Assembly: GCA_050292445.1 (NCBI GenBank)
Contig: JBNKLQ010000007.1
Location: 1-43,555 of the forward strand
Reading direction: 5' to 3'
Origin: Leptofilum sp050292445
GTDB taxonomy: Bacteria; Chloroflexota; Anaerolineae; Promineifilales; Promineifilaceae
DNA: 43,555 nucleotides
Part shown: one piece after another, positions 15,878 to 23,714 of the stretch
Layout of the letters: each line of letters starts with the position of its first letter
How positions within the stretch are numbered: the stretch's first letter is position 1
Made by a program: the position numbers and the translations under genes
Notes under the pieces: generated by a model
The model's input: only the letters and a program-made list of their open reading frames with translations
Told to the model about the DNA's origin: nothing
Databases searched by the model: none

Positions 15878-18800
15878 TTATTCAGCGCCGTTGCTAATTT
15901 CACCGCTAAAGCAGGAAACGGCCGTGCCTTCAAACAGCGAAGACGTCATTTCTGCACAGTTGGTCCAGTCACCTGGTTTCATACCGTAAGCGTCGTAGGT
16001 AATTGTGTAAGTCTCGCCAGGTTCACCTGGGGTTGAGAATACAACAACGTGGTAGTCGCCATCCGGGAAGGAAGGTGCTGGTGCATCACCAACGCCGTCG
16101 AGGTAAATCTGGCCGCCGGTGTTGCCGAATTTGTTCTCGGCACCAACGGTCAGGAAACCACCGTCGCCGTCAGAGATTTCTGTACCGTACGTGAAGCTGA
16201 TATCTTCTGCGCCGCCATAGCCAATCCAAACCTGGAAGGTGTTCAGTTCGCCGTCACCGTAGTTGGAAACAGCTTCCCATTCCACCACGATCCAGGAGTT
16301 TACACCGTCGGTCAGGGTGTTAACCAGAATGCGGCCACCGAAGTCAGGATTCAGGTCAGTCCAGAATGGTGCCAGAATGTTGTTCGGTATAGCTGCGCTG
16401 GGGATTGGTTGGTTGATGTAATCAACATCAGCACCAGTGCCTCCGCCAACAACAATGTAACCGTTGGAAACAACACCGATCGAGGAGTAGCTTTCACCAG
16501 CATACTCAAAGGATGGGACTGTTACGTTCACAATGCTTTCGTCAGAACCACCTAGATCCAGTGTGGAGCCAAACAGGTCTAGCGACAGGTAACCGGCTGG
16601 AGAGCCCAGCGGGTCAACAACCGCGTTCACAATTGCCGGAGCAGCGCCAAACAGCGTGCCGCTAGCGCTCAGGGAGCGAGAGCTGGTCTGTGTAGCGCCA
16701 TCAACGCTGCCGTTTACCAGACGTAGACGACGTGGCAACACGTCATTTACGCTGAAGTCGGCTTCGTCGAAGCTGTTGTTGGTGATAGAGATTGTACATT
16801 CAGTTACTTCACCAGGAGCCAGGCTAGCAGAATCACAGGTCTTGTCGATGCTGACCGGTGCCTGTTCGCGCACGATGGTGATGGGGAAGCGCAGTGCATG
16901 ATCACCATGAGTCAGGTGCATCACAGCCATAGCCGTTTCACCAAGTTCAACGCCACTGGCATCAACGTGAATGCTCAACGTTGCATCGCGACCAGCGCGG
17001 ATACCAACAACAGAAGGCACGTCTACAACCAGGCCATCATTAGATTCAACCGTAATATACCACCAGGCATCGTAATCCAGTTCGCTTTGCAGCGTACGTT
17101 CTACTGTCATCTGGCCAGGCATGCTGGGGATGTACAGGCTGGGATAGTTGGAATTCCACAGGTCACCTTCGTGTGCATAGAAGTTAGCTGCGGATTCGGA
17201 AATGCTCAGACCAGGATTACCAGCAGCATTCAGATCAATACGGCCAGAACCAGCGTCGAAGTTATCAACTGGCGTGACAGCATCTTCTTTTACCAGACCA
17301 TCAACTGTGGCAGTCATCATCAGAGCAGACTTGATCTGTCCAGGAGTCCAGTCGGGATGCAAAGCTTTGAGCAAGGCACCAGCACCAGCCGTATGCGGGC
17401 TGGACATGGAGGTACCGCTCTTGAAACCATATAAGCTTGGAACACCTAACGGTTCAGCTTCGTATGGCGTAATTGCAGCCAGAATGTCTACACCTGGGGC
17501 CGTCACGTCTGGTTTGCTAATGCCTAATGTTTGGCCAGCACCACCGCGTGAACTGAAGGCAGCCATGACGTCACCCTGAACCGTGGATTTCAAACCACCG
17601 CTCAGTGTGCCCATGACATCACTGTTGTTAGCCATGAAGTCAAGCAAAGCAACACCAGCATCGTCTTGAATGTGGATGCCAGGAACCCAGTGGCTGTCCG
17701 CCACTACGCTTTGTAGCGCTGGATTGTACAGGACAAAACCACCAGCGCCGCCTTCGGCGACGTTGAAGCTCTTGGTTACGCGAGCAATGACGCCACGTTT
17801 ACAAACAACAATTTCACCATCAAAGGTACCAGCTGGGAATGGCGTGTTACACATGCCTTTTTCCGGATCGGTATCATCCAGGCCATCATAGTCAGCAGCC
17901 AGAACAACTGGAGCCGGACCGTAACCGGCGGTGATGGAAACACCATCCAGGGTCAACGATTCGCTGCCGGACTCAACAGTCAGGGTAGCCACAAAACCAC
18001 GGTCGTGGGTGCTTGCGCCAGAAGTCATTGTCCAGGGACCACGGTGGGCAACCGTATCGGCACCAGGACCAGAATTACCAGCGGAAGCAGCAACGAATAC
18101 GCCATTGTCGTAGGCAACGGAGAAAGCTTGTTCCACAATATCGTTGTAAGGATCGCTACCACCACCAATGGAGAAGTTGATTACATCAACGCCATCGATG
18201 ATTGCCTGCTCAACGGCCGCAACAGAGTCACTACCATAGCAGCTTGAGGTGCCGGGTACGGAACCACAGACTTTGTAAGCAATGATTTGTGCGCGAGGGG
18301 CAACACCGGAAATAACACCCAAGGTTCCGCCCAGAAGGTCAGCAGGTACGTTGCTATTACCAGCAACGGTGCTGCCAGTGTGGGAACCATGGCCATCATT
18401 GTCACGAGCAGAGAGGAATTCCCCATCCATCAGGGTACGATTGGCTTCGAAGGTGGCCATAAAGCGGTAGGCACCAATGAGTTTGTTGTTACATTCAAAG
18501 TCGATGCCTAAATCTGTACCGTCAGCCATCACGCTGCCCAGATCACATTCATATGTTCCTGGAGGAGCGGCATAAGGATTGCCATTCGGGTCTGGATCGG
18601 AGAAGGAAGGATTCTCTGGCCAAACACCAGAATCCAACATACCAACAATGATGCCTTCGCCAGCGTTCTCTTGTCCGCCCAGGGCGCTCCAAACGGTGGG
18701 TGCACCGATCCATTGTGGACCAGCATCTGTTGTTAGTTCAACTTCTTCATCCAGGTAGATACCGGTGATACCAGACATGGAAGCAATTGCATCTAGATTA

Positions 18801-19141
18801 GCACCAGCAACACGGGAAACAGCAACACCGTTGAAAACTGTGTTGTATTCATATGTTACTTGGCCATAGTTGCTGAGGGTATCTTTGAGGGTACCAGCAT
18901 CGATGGATTCATCGACGGTGATAATAACGTTGACTTCTTCCAGTTCGCCAACTTCAACGCGATTCGCAGTAACCGCTTTGCTGTTGGTGAAGCTGGAGTC
19001 AACAGATAGAGCATCGCCTGTGGTTGTGATGCCACCGTCCTGAGCAAAGCCGAGAGAGGCTGAGGAAAGTACCAGGACGAGTGTCAACAATGCCAGAAGC
19101 AATAGAGTAAGCACACTCTTTTTTGGGTTTTTCTTAAACAT
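15878..19141 (-). CDS. Secreted subtilisin-family (S8) protease with PA insert and C-terminal domains
   Basis: About 1087 residues. The first 35 are a signal peptide (KKNPKKSV, then a Leu/Val-rich core, then GFAQDG). An I9-like propeptide follows (VNVIITVDESIDAGTLKDTL). The catalytic triad is Asp in GMLDSGVWPE, His in GHGSHTGSTVAGN and Ser in GTSMSSPHTAGAGALLK, with the oxyanion Asn in ASAGNSGPGA. A protease-associated (PA) domain is inserted before the Ser. The C-terminus has a fibronectin-like region, a DUF11-type segment (CTISITNN) and a beta-rich end. The start used has AGGAG just upstream; a longer frame begins 24 bases earlier. No sorting signal is seen. The gene has almost none of the ACGGCCGT palindromes common elsewhere in the window, which may mark transfer. 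Confidence 0.93.
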   Translation of the reverse strand: MFKKNPKKSVLTLLLLALLTLVLVLSSASLGFAQDGGITTTGDALSVDSSFTNSKAVTANRVEVGELEEVNVIITVDESIDAGTLKDTLSNYGQVTYEYNTVFNGVAVSRVAGANLDAIASMSGITGIYLDEEVELTTDAGPQWIGAPTVWSALGGQENAGEGIIVGMLDSGVWPENPSFSDPDPNGNPYAAPPGTYECDLGSVMADGTDLGIDFECNNKLIGAYRFMATFEANRTLMDGEFLSARDNDGHGSHTGSTVAGNSNVPADLLGGTLGVISGVAPRAQIIAYKVCGSVPGTSSCYGSDSVAAVEQAIIDGVDVINFSIGGGSDPYNDIVEQAFSVAYDNGVFVAASAGNSGPGADTVAHRGPWTMTSGASTHDRGFVATLTVESGSESLTLDGVSITAGYGPAPVVLAADYDGLDDTDPEKGMCNTPFPAGTFDGEIVVCKRGVIARVTKSFNVAEGGAGGFVLYNPALQSVVADSHWVPGIHIQDDAGVALLDFMANNSDVMGTLSGGLKSTVQGDVMAAFSSRGGAGQTLGISKPDVTAPGVDILAAITPYEAEPLGVPSLYGFKSGTSMSSPHTAGAGALLKALHPDWTPGQIKSALMMTATVDGLVKEDAVTPVDNFDAGSGRIDLNAAGNPGLSISESAANFYAHEGDLWNSNYPSLYIPSMPGQMTVERTLQSELDYDAWWYITVESNDGLVVDVPSVVGIRAGRDATLSIHVDASGVELGETAMAVMHLTHGDHALRFPITIVREQAPVSIDKTCDSASLAPGEVTECTISITNNSFDEADFSVNDVLPRRLRLVNGSVDGATQTSSRSLSASGTLFGAAPAIVNAVVDPLGSPAGYLSLDLFGSTLDLGGSDESIVNVTVPSFEYAGESYSSIGVVSNGYIVVGGGTGADVDYINQPIPSAAIPNNILAPFWTDLNPDFGGRILVNTLTDGVNSWIVVEWEAVSNYGDGELNTFQVWIGYGGAEDISFTYGTEISDGDGGFLTVGAENKFGNTGGQIYLDGVGDAPAPSFPDGDYHVVVFSTPGEPGETYTITYDAYGMKPGDWTNCAEMTSSLFEGTAVSCFSGEISNGAE

Positions 19142-19263
19142 CTGTTCTCCTGTTGTGTGTTTCATTGTAAGGTTTTATGCTTTCGTAAAGGATCATCTTC
19201 CAATTTTGGTGTTTGGCAGAATATTTTTAACAGAACAGCGTGCTTCTTTCTGCCAATCCCATA

Positions 19264-19316
19264 GGAAACCGCGATGCTAGCTGTTTTTGGGCTAAAGCTT
19301 TTCACGGTTTACCTAA
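19264..19316 (+). repeat. 53-nt palindromic element, copy 1
   Basis: The ends GGAAACCG and CGGTTTACC are inverted, and the interior (GCGA, TAGCT, CTAAAG, CTTTT) matches copy 2 at 40716-40768 in the same order and spacing, with scattered substitutions and two single-base gaps. The match stops at the palindrome ends, as for a dispersed element. In the minus direction it would lie in the leader of the subtilase gene. Confidence 0.65.
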
Positions 19317-19925
19317 TTTGAAACTGATGTTTATCTTTAAATAAAATCACCTCCTTTTGTTCAGAATTTTCAACTTTTTGGCGGGTGCTATAACAATCTG
19401 CAAAAATCTTTAAGTCAGGTTGCTTATTGAAGGACAAAACTGCATATGGTTGAAAAGCGCGATATCTTGTTCTTCGGTTAGCCCTATAAAGGCAGTGGTC
19501 CAATCCCGTGGGAAAGTGTTTGTCTTACTACCAGAGAAGTAGTGAGGTTTTTCAGTAATTATTTTCCGAGAGAGCAAAGGATATGGACCGAATTCAGTGG
19601 TTTATGAGTTTCGTAGCACCTTCCATAAGTAGCTCAAGATCATTTACGCATATGCGTGATAGATAAATCTAATTTTGGGAAATTGGCTCTGTTTTCATTT
19701 TTGAAGATGGGGTCAAACTTATCTGCTCAATGTGCTCAATTAATTTTTACGCTACTCTGCTATAGTAGGCTTTTTTTGGTATGAGACTTCTGTGTAACAT
19801 ATCCAGAACAAGTTACAGTTTGACTTACGAAAAAGTTTCCCTGCCCTGAGGATTGAAACTGTTGTTGGTACCCCGTTTAGATTGTATAAACAGCGTAAAT
19901 ATTTTGTAGAAAGATAGAACGGCCG

Positions 19926-19934
19926 TGTTATAAT
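19926..19934 (+). promoter_or_regulatory. Extended -10 promoter of the NACHT-like gene
   Basis: TGTTATAAT gives an extended -10 element about 35 bases before the start codon. The -35 region is poor. An ACGGCCGT palindrome runs directly into it. Confidence 0.5.
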
Positions 19935-19969
19935 GCCCTCCATTCTGCAACGAGAATAATATCGAATCT

Positions 19970-22390
19970 ATGCAACAATTCCAAAATTGGCAGTTTGACA
20001 CATTATCCTTCTCACTTGGCTTGCTCCTGGGGATCGTTGGGGCATATGGTTTTTTACGCCTGCTGCCGTTTTTGCGTCGTCACTATGCCCGCCTCACGGG
20101 CTGGGCGCGGGAACGGGTGGCCTACTTGCGATCTGGTGTCGCGGTGCGTTTTCTGGCGGAAACGGCCGTTTACGCCAACAGCTATCATCTTCTTAAAGAC
20201 CAAACAGAATTGAATACGCTTTTTGTGCCACCGCGCTTGCTGGCCTCACTAGAGGACCCGGCGCTGCTCCCTGAAGATCGAGGCGCAACGGCATTTACCT
20301 ATCTTTGGCCGGAATGGGCTAAAGGGATGGGGCTGCCAACCCCGCCTACCATGACAGTGAAGCAGCTGCTGCAAAACGGCCGTCGTGTCATCATTGCTGG
20401 AGAATCTGGCGTGGGCAAAAGCAGCTTGCTAGCCCACCTGGCCCATCGCTGTGCCACGGCAGCAGCAGATGGTGATGATCCCCATTTGGTGAATGTTTTG
20501 CCCGTGCTGGTGCATGTGGCCGAACTTGGTATCTTGCTGGATGGTGAAAGCGAGGATGCGGAGGTCGTTCTGGCCAGTGCCTTGCAAAAGCGGGTCAATC
20601 CTCTCACCAGTCCTGGCATTAAAGATTTACTGCATCAACGTCTAAAGGCGGGGCAGGTGCTGTTGCTGTTGGACGGCTGGGATGCGCTGCCTGTGGCCCA
20701 ACGGCCGAATGTGGCCGAATGGTTAGAAACATTGCTGCGCAAATATAAACAAACCCAAACTTTTGTTGCCTCTGGATTGACCGGCCACGGGCTGCTGCTG
20801 GAGCTAGATTTTACCTGGACGACGCTGCTGCCCTGGCGCTTGGGTGAAGCGGAAACATTTGCTGAACAGGCTACCCAGGCGTTGTCCGTAAGCCAGCCGC
20901 CGCGTTTGCCTTATTTTTGGCGGCCAGGGGAAACAACCGGGGCCACCACGCTCAACTTTGCTGTTCGTGCTTTGGTAAAACTGGCTGATGATCCCAAACG
21001 GCCGTTGCCGGACCATGCTTTAATGAAGCAAAGCCTCACGCTGCTGGCTGGCAAGACGCCGCCAGATGAGGCCATCCGCACATTTTGGCAGCAGTTAGCC
21101 TACAAGATGCTGCAAGAAGACAAAATGGCGTTGGGCACAACGGAAGTAACGGCCGTTGCCGACTCACTTGCTCAAGAAGCAGACGGGCAAGTTAACCGCA
21201 GTCTGGCCAATCGGCTGCAAAAATCGGTGAGGAACACGCCAATTTTCATCACCTGGGGCAACGGCAGTCTGAGCTGTTGCGGTGTATGGTGGCGGGACTT
21301 TTTGGCGGCGGAATATCTGGTCGCGCAAGCGGATGAAGCGGCGGTCGCCGCTTATTTGTCCGATTTGAAGTGGGCCCAGGTGCTGCGTTTTTATGTGGCG
21401 CAAGTAAATCCGTCTGATTTGGCCGGACAACTGCTGAAGGGGCAAGACAACACGCCTTCGCGCGAATCAGTTTTTCAGGCGGCTTCCTGGCTGCCACTGA
21501 CGGCCGAAAAAGGGGAGTGGCGGCGGCAAACGATGATTTTGCTGGGGCAGATGATTCGTTCGGCCACTTCATTTACGCAGGTGCTGCGGCAGCGAGCGAT
21601 GGCCGCCCTGGCCCAATCGGGCGAGCCTGGCGTGATGACCTTTGTGACGCAGCTTCTGGAACGGTCTGACCCATTGTTGCGGCAGCTGGGCACGGCAGCG
21701 TTGGCTTATTTGGGACATGAGCAGGCGATGACGCTGCTGGCCAAGATGGTGACGGATGGGGATGAACTGGTGCGGCAAACGGCCGTTTATGGCCTGCTCT
21801 TACAACAACATCATCCATTGGCCGAACAATCTTTGGTGGCTGCAATGCTCAGTGACGACGAAGAGCTAAGCCGCATCGTGGCCGAAGGCTTGGCCCTAAA
21901 CGGCGCACGCGGCACAGAAATTTTGCAGGAGGCGCTGACCGACGACGATATTCAGGTGCGGCGGGCCGCCGTGATTGGTTTATCGCTGCTGGATGCCAGC
22001 TGGGTGGAAAAGCAGCTCATCCAGGTGGAGCGGCATGATGATGAATGGTTTGTACGCTCGGCGGCCAACGGGGCGCTGGAAACGCTGCGGGCGCGGCGCA
22101 AAGCAACCAAATGGGAGCCGCCTAACCCTGCTGATCAACGCTGGCTGACAATGGCTTTTCGCCAGGACGGCCGTATTGTGCCTGATGGGGCCGCTGCCAT
22201 GCCCTTTTTGGTGCAACTTATTAGCGAATCCGACGACCCCAAGATGCGGGCGTCGGCGGCAACTTTGTTAAGCCATTTGCCTGCCCTGGATGCGATACCG
22301 GCGTTGGAAACGGCCGCTCGCGACAGCGACTTCATGGTGAGCGAGTCAGCCTTTACCACTTTGTGCCATTTGCGGCGGGCCTACGGGTAG
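19970..22390 (+). CDS. Membrane-anchored NACHT-like NTPase with C-terminal HEAT repeats
   Basis: An 806-residue protein. A hydrophobic helix spans residues 11-35 (LSFSLGLLLGIVGAYGFLRLL), followed by a basic stretch, so the bulk is cytosolic. The NTPase has Walker A GESGVGKSS at 144-152 and Walker B LLLLDGWDAL at 231-240, where the DGWDAL form is typical of the NACHT branch of STAND NTPases. Residues about 530-800 are HEAT/PBS-lyase-like repeats (for example DPLLRQLGTAALAYLGHEQAM, DELVRQTAVYGLL, DIQVRRAAVIGLSLL). STAND proteins sense a ligand through the repeats and oligomerise. No effector domain is visible apart from the membrane helix. It could be a signalling or defence protein. It ends with a strong terminator. 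Confidence 0.8.
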   Translation: MQQFQNWQFDTLSFSLGLLLGIVGAYGFLRLLPFLRRHYARLTGWARERVAYLRSGVAVRFLAETAVYANSYHLLKDQTELNTLFVPPRLLASLEDPALLPEDRGATAFTYLWPEWAKGMGLPTPPTMTVKQLLQNGRRVIIAGESGVGKSSLLAHLAHRCATAAADGDDPHLVNVLPVLVHVAELGILLDGESEDAEVVLASALQKRVNPLTSPGIKDLLHQRLKAGQVLLLLDGWDALPVAQRPNVAEWLETLLRKYKQTQTFVASGLTGHGLLLELDFTWTTLLPWRLGEAETFAEQATQALSVSQPPRLPYFWRPGETTGATTLNFAVRALVKLADDPKRPLPDHALMKQSLTLLAGKTPPDEAIRTFWQQLAYKMLQEDKMALGTTEVTAVADSLAQEADGQVNRSLANRLQKSVRNTPIFITWGNGSLSCCGVWWRDFLAAEYLVAQADEAAVAAYLSDLKWAQVLRFYVAQVNPSDLAGQLLKGQDNTPSRESVFQAASWLPLTAEKGEWRRQTMILLGQMIRSATSFTQVLRQRAMAALAQSGEPGVMTFVTQLLERSDPLLRQLGTAALAYLGHEQAMTLLAKMVTDGDELVRQTAVYGLLLQQHHPLAEQSLVAAMLSDDEELSRIVAEGLALNGARGTEILQEALTDDDIQVRRAAVIGLSLLDASWVEKQLIQVERHDDEWFVRSAANGALETLRARRKATKWEPPNPADQRWLTMAFRQDGRIVPDGAAAMPFLVQLISESDDPKMRASAATLLSHLPALDAIPALETAARDSDFMVSESAFTTLCHLRRAYG

Positions 22391-22405
22391 GATTTTTAAA
22401 AGCGA

Positions 22406-22431
22406 ACCGCAAAAACGCAAAGAGCGCAAAG
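22406..22431. repeat. Short periodic element (CGCAAAG-type)
   Basis: Three units of about 9 bases (CCGCAAAAA, CGCAAAG, GCGCAAAG) follow the NACHT stop codon. The pattern resembles the elements at 30578 and 42506. Confidence 0.4.
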
Positions 22432-22460
22432 TTTTTGGTTGGCGCTATCGTGCTTCCCGC

Positions 22461-22492
22461 AAACTCCTGACAGAAGATGTCAGGAGTTTTTT
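22461..22492 (+). terminator. Intrinsic terminator of the NACHT-like gene
   Basis: AAACTCCTGACA and TGTCAGGAGTTT are perfect 12-bp arms around GAAGA, and the right arm runs into a six-base T-run. It separates the NACHT-like gene from the EVE gene, arguing against one shared transcript. It also argues against longer starts for the EVE gene. Confidence 0.88.
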
Positions 22493-22555
22493 GTATCCTT
22501 GAATCCATCTGTGAAAGTAATTGAAGGTTCTATTAAATTTTCTCAAGGAGTGATG

Positions 22556-22993
22556 ATGCAAACGAGAGAGACAAAATATTGGATGGCGGTTGCTTCTAAA
22601 GATCATGTAATGGCAGGCGTGGCCGGTGGCTTTATGCAGGCCAACCACGGCAAAAGCAGCCCGCTGCGCCGCGTGGCTCCAGGGGATTGGGTTATTTATT
22701 ATTCATCGAAGGTGCGCTACAAGGAGAAGGAACCGTGCCAGGCATTTACGGCCGTTGGCCAAATAAAAGAGGGTGAGGTGTATACGGCCGTCATGGCCCC
22801 AGATTTTGAACCCGCCCGGCGAGATGTGGATTTTAAGGAATGTGAGGAAGTAGCGATACGGCCGTTAATCGACAGGTTGAGCTTCATTGAAGACAAACAA
22901 CGCTGGGGCTACAAATTCCGCTTCGGCTTCTTCGAGATCAACCAGGCTGATTTTGAATTGATTGCAGGTGAGATGATGGCTCCAGATTCATGA
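22556..22993 (+). CDS. EVE-domain (PUA-like) protein
   Basis: A 145-residue protein. The opening TRETKYWMAVASKDHVMAGVAGGFMQANHGK, the PGDWVIYYSS strand, TAVGQIKEGEVY and the closing KFRFGFFEIN are the hallmarks of the EVE domain. EVE domains belong to the PUA-like fold and are thought to bind modified bases in DNA or RNA. Fused to nucleases, they act in modification-dependent restriction. A stand-alone copy like this may act in RNA or DNA modification biology. AAGGAG lies five bases before the second of two tandem ATGs, which I take as the start. It lies downstream of the NACHT-like gene but behind a terminator. Confidence 0.85.
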   Translation: MQTRETKYWMAVASKDHVMAGVAGGFMQANHGKSSPLRRVAPGDWVIYYSSKVRYKEKEPCQAFTAVGQIKEGEVYTAVMAPDFEPARRDVDFKECEEVAIRPLIDRLSFIEDKQRWGYKFRFGFFEINQADFELIAGEMMAPDS

Positions 22994-23057
22994 ATTTTAT
23001 CGTAGATTCAAAAGGCAAATCTCAACCTAATAAAACGAATCCATTAGAGGAGATCCA

Positions 23058-23573
23058 TTATTCACCGTGTGCGATTGAAACAGACTCAAGCATTGCGAAA
23101 AGTAAGAGGCGTATTTCTTGTACCTGGTCCGGTAGAGAATATGCATAGATGACTAACCCTTCATCCTCTGTTGTTAGAGCCGCAACCCATGCTCCTGCAA
23201 ATTCTGAGTTTTCATTTTCTGCTTTATCAAAGGCAACATATCCAGAAAAACCATTGATTGTTATATCTTCCAACTCATTTTGTTCCAGATCAGCAAATCT
23301 TTGGTCAAGCCATAACTCTTTAGGTTCATAAACATTAAAAGTTTGACCCCAGATCAAAAAAGTTGGAGAGTTGTTGGGGGGAGAGGGCTGTACATAAATG
23401 CCATCTGCGACTATCGAGGCACGATAATCTGCTAATATTCTAATCTTAAAATTACTGTTTGGTACTTGTACTTCTTCGCCCAAAAGACTAGGTGCATTAT
23501 TTTTCGAACAAGCTGTTAGCAGAATTAGGATTGATATTGATACGATGATTATTTGACTAACAAGTTTTTTCAT
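23058..23573 (-). CDS. Small lipoprotein of unknown function
   Basis: About 171 residues. A lipoprotein signal peptide (MKKLVSQIIIVSISILILLTAC, Cys22) is followed by a soluble region with FKIRILADYRASIVADGIYVQPSPP and INGFSGYVAFDKAEN. The layout resembles PsbP-like or DUF1795-type domains (a surface alpha/beta domain) and parallels residues 90-240 of the next lipoprotein. I started at the Met giving a clean signal peptide; frames upstream continue but add an unlikely extension. It lies downstream of the redox lipoprotein pair on the same strand. Function unknown. Confidence 0.65.
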   Translation of the reverse strand: MKKLVSQIIIVSISILILLTACSKNNAPSLLGEEVQVPNSNFKIRILADYRASIVADGIYVQPSPPNNSPTFLIWGQTFNVYEPKELWLDQRFADLEQNELEDITINGFSGYVAFDKAENENSEFAGAWVAALTTEDEGLVIYAYSLPDQVQEIRLLLFAMLESVSIAHGE

Positions 23574-23714
23574 AACCGCCATTTTTGCTGTATTTGAGCA
23601 CATCTTTCGGCCAATACCAGTTTGCATCGCCTGGTTTTGTGCCAACAACGGCCGTATCCACCAAAGCCACAAATTTATGCGAAGAATACGGCCGTACCTC
23701 AACCGAGTCGTTTT

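Larger units (their letters stand above)
19142..19969. other. AT-rich 0.83-kb intergenic region without a supported gene
   Basis: Two short frames here have no ribosome site and no recognisable content, so I do not call them. The region holds a 53-nt palindromic element, one solitary sequence that looks like a single CRISPR repeat (19835-19859), and the NACHT promoter at its right end. It is clearly richer in A and T than its surroundings. It carries the leader of the subtilase gene on the minus strand. Confidence 0.6.

Noticed and set aside
16000..19100. Plus-strand open frames opposite the subtilase gene
   Set aside because: They are frame shadows of a high-quality protease gene whose domains and triad are clear on the minus strand.
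19264..19316. Known riboswitch in the subtilase leader
   Set aside because: The sequence does not fit the c-di-GMP, cobalamin, SAM or fluoride consensus as I know them, and the same element appears upstream of an unrelated gene at 40716.
19835..19859. A CRISPR array
   Set aside because: Only one repeat-like unit is present, with no second copy at 60-75 bases on either side and no cas genes in the window.
19309..19943. Two short minus-strand open frames in the AT-rich gap
   Set aside because: No ribosome sites, no recognisable motifs and composition like spacer DNA; one also overlaps the 53-nt palindromic element.
22438..22555. Longer EVE-domain protein starting about 117 bases upstream
   Set aside because: The extension would run through the NACHT-like gene's terminator hairpin, and the ribosome site AAGGAG belongs to the later ATG.
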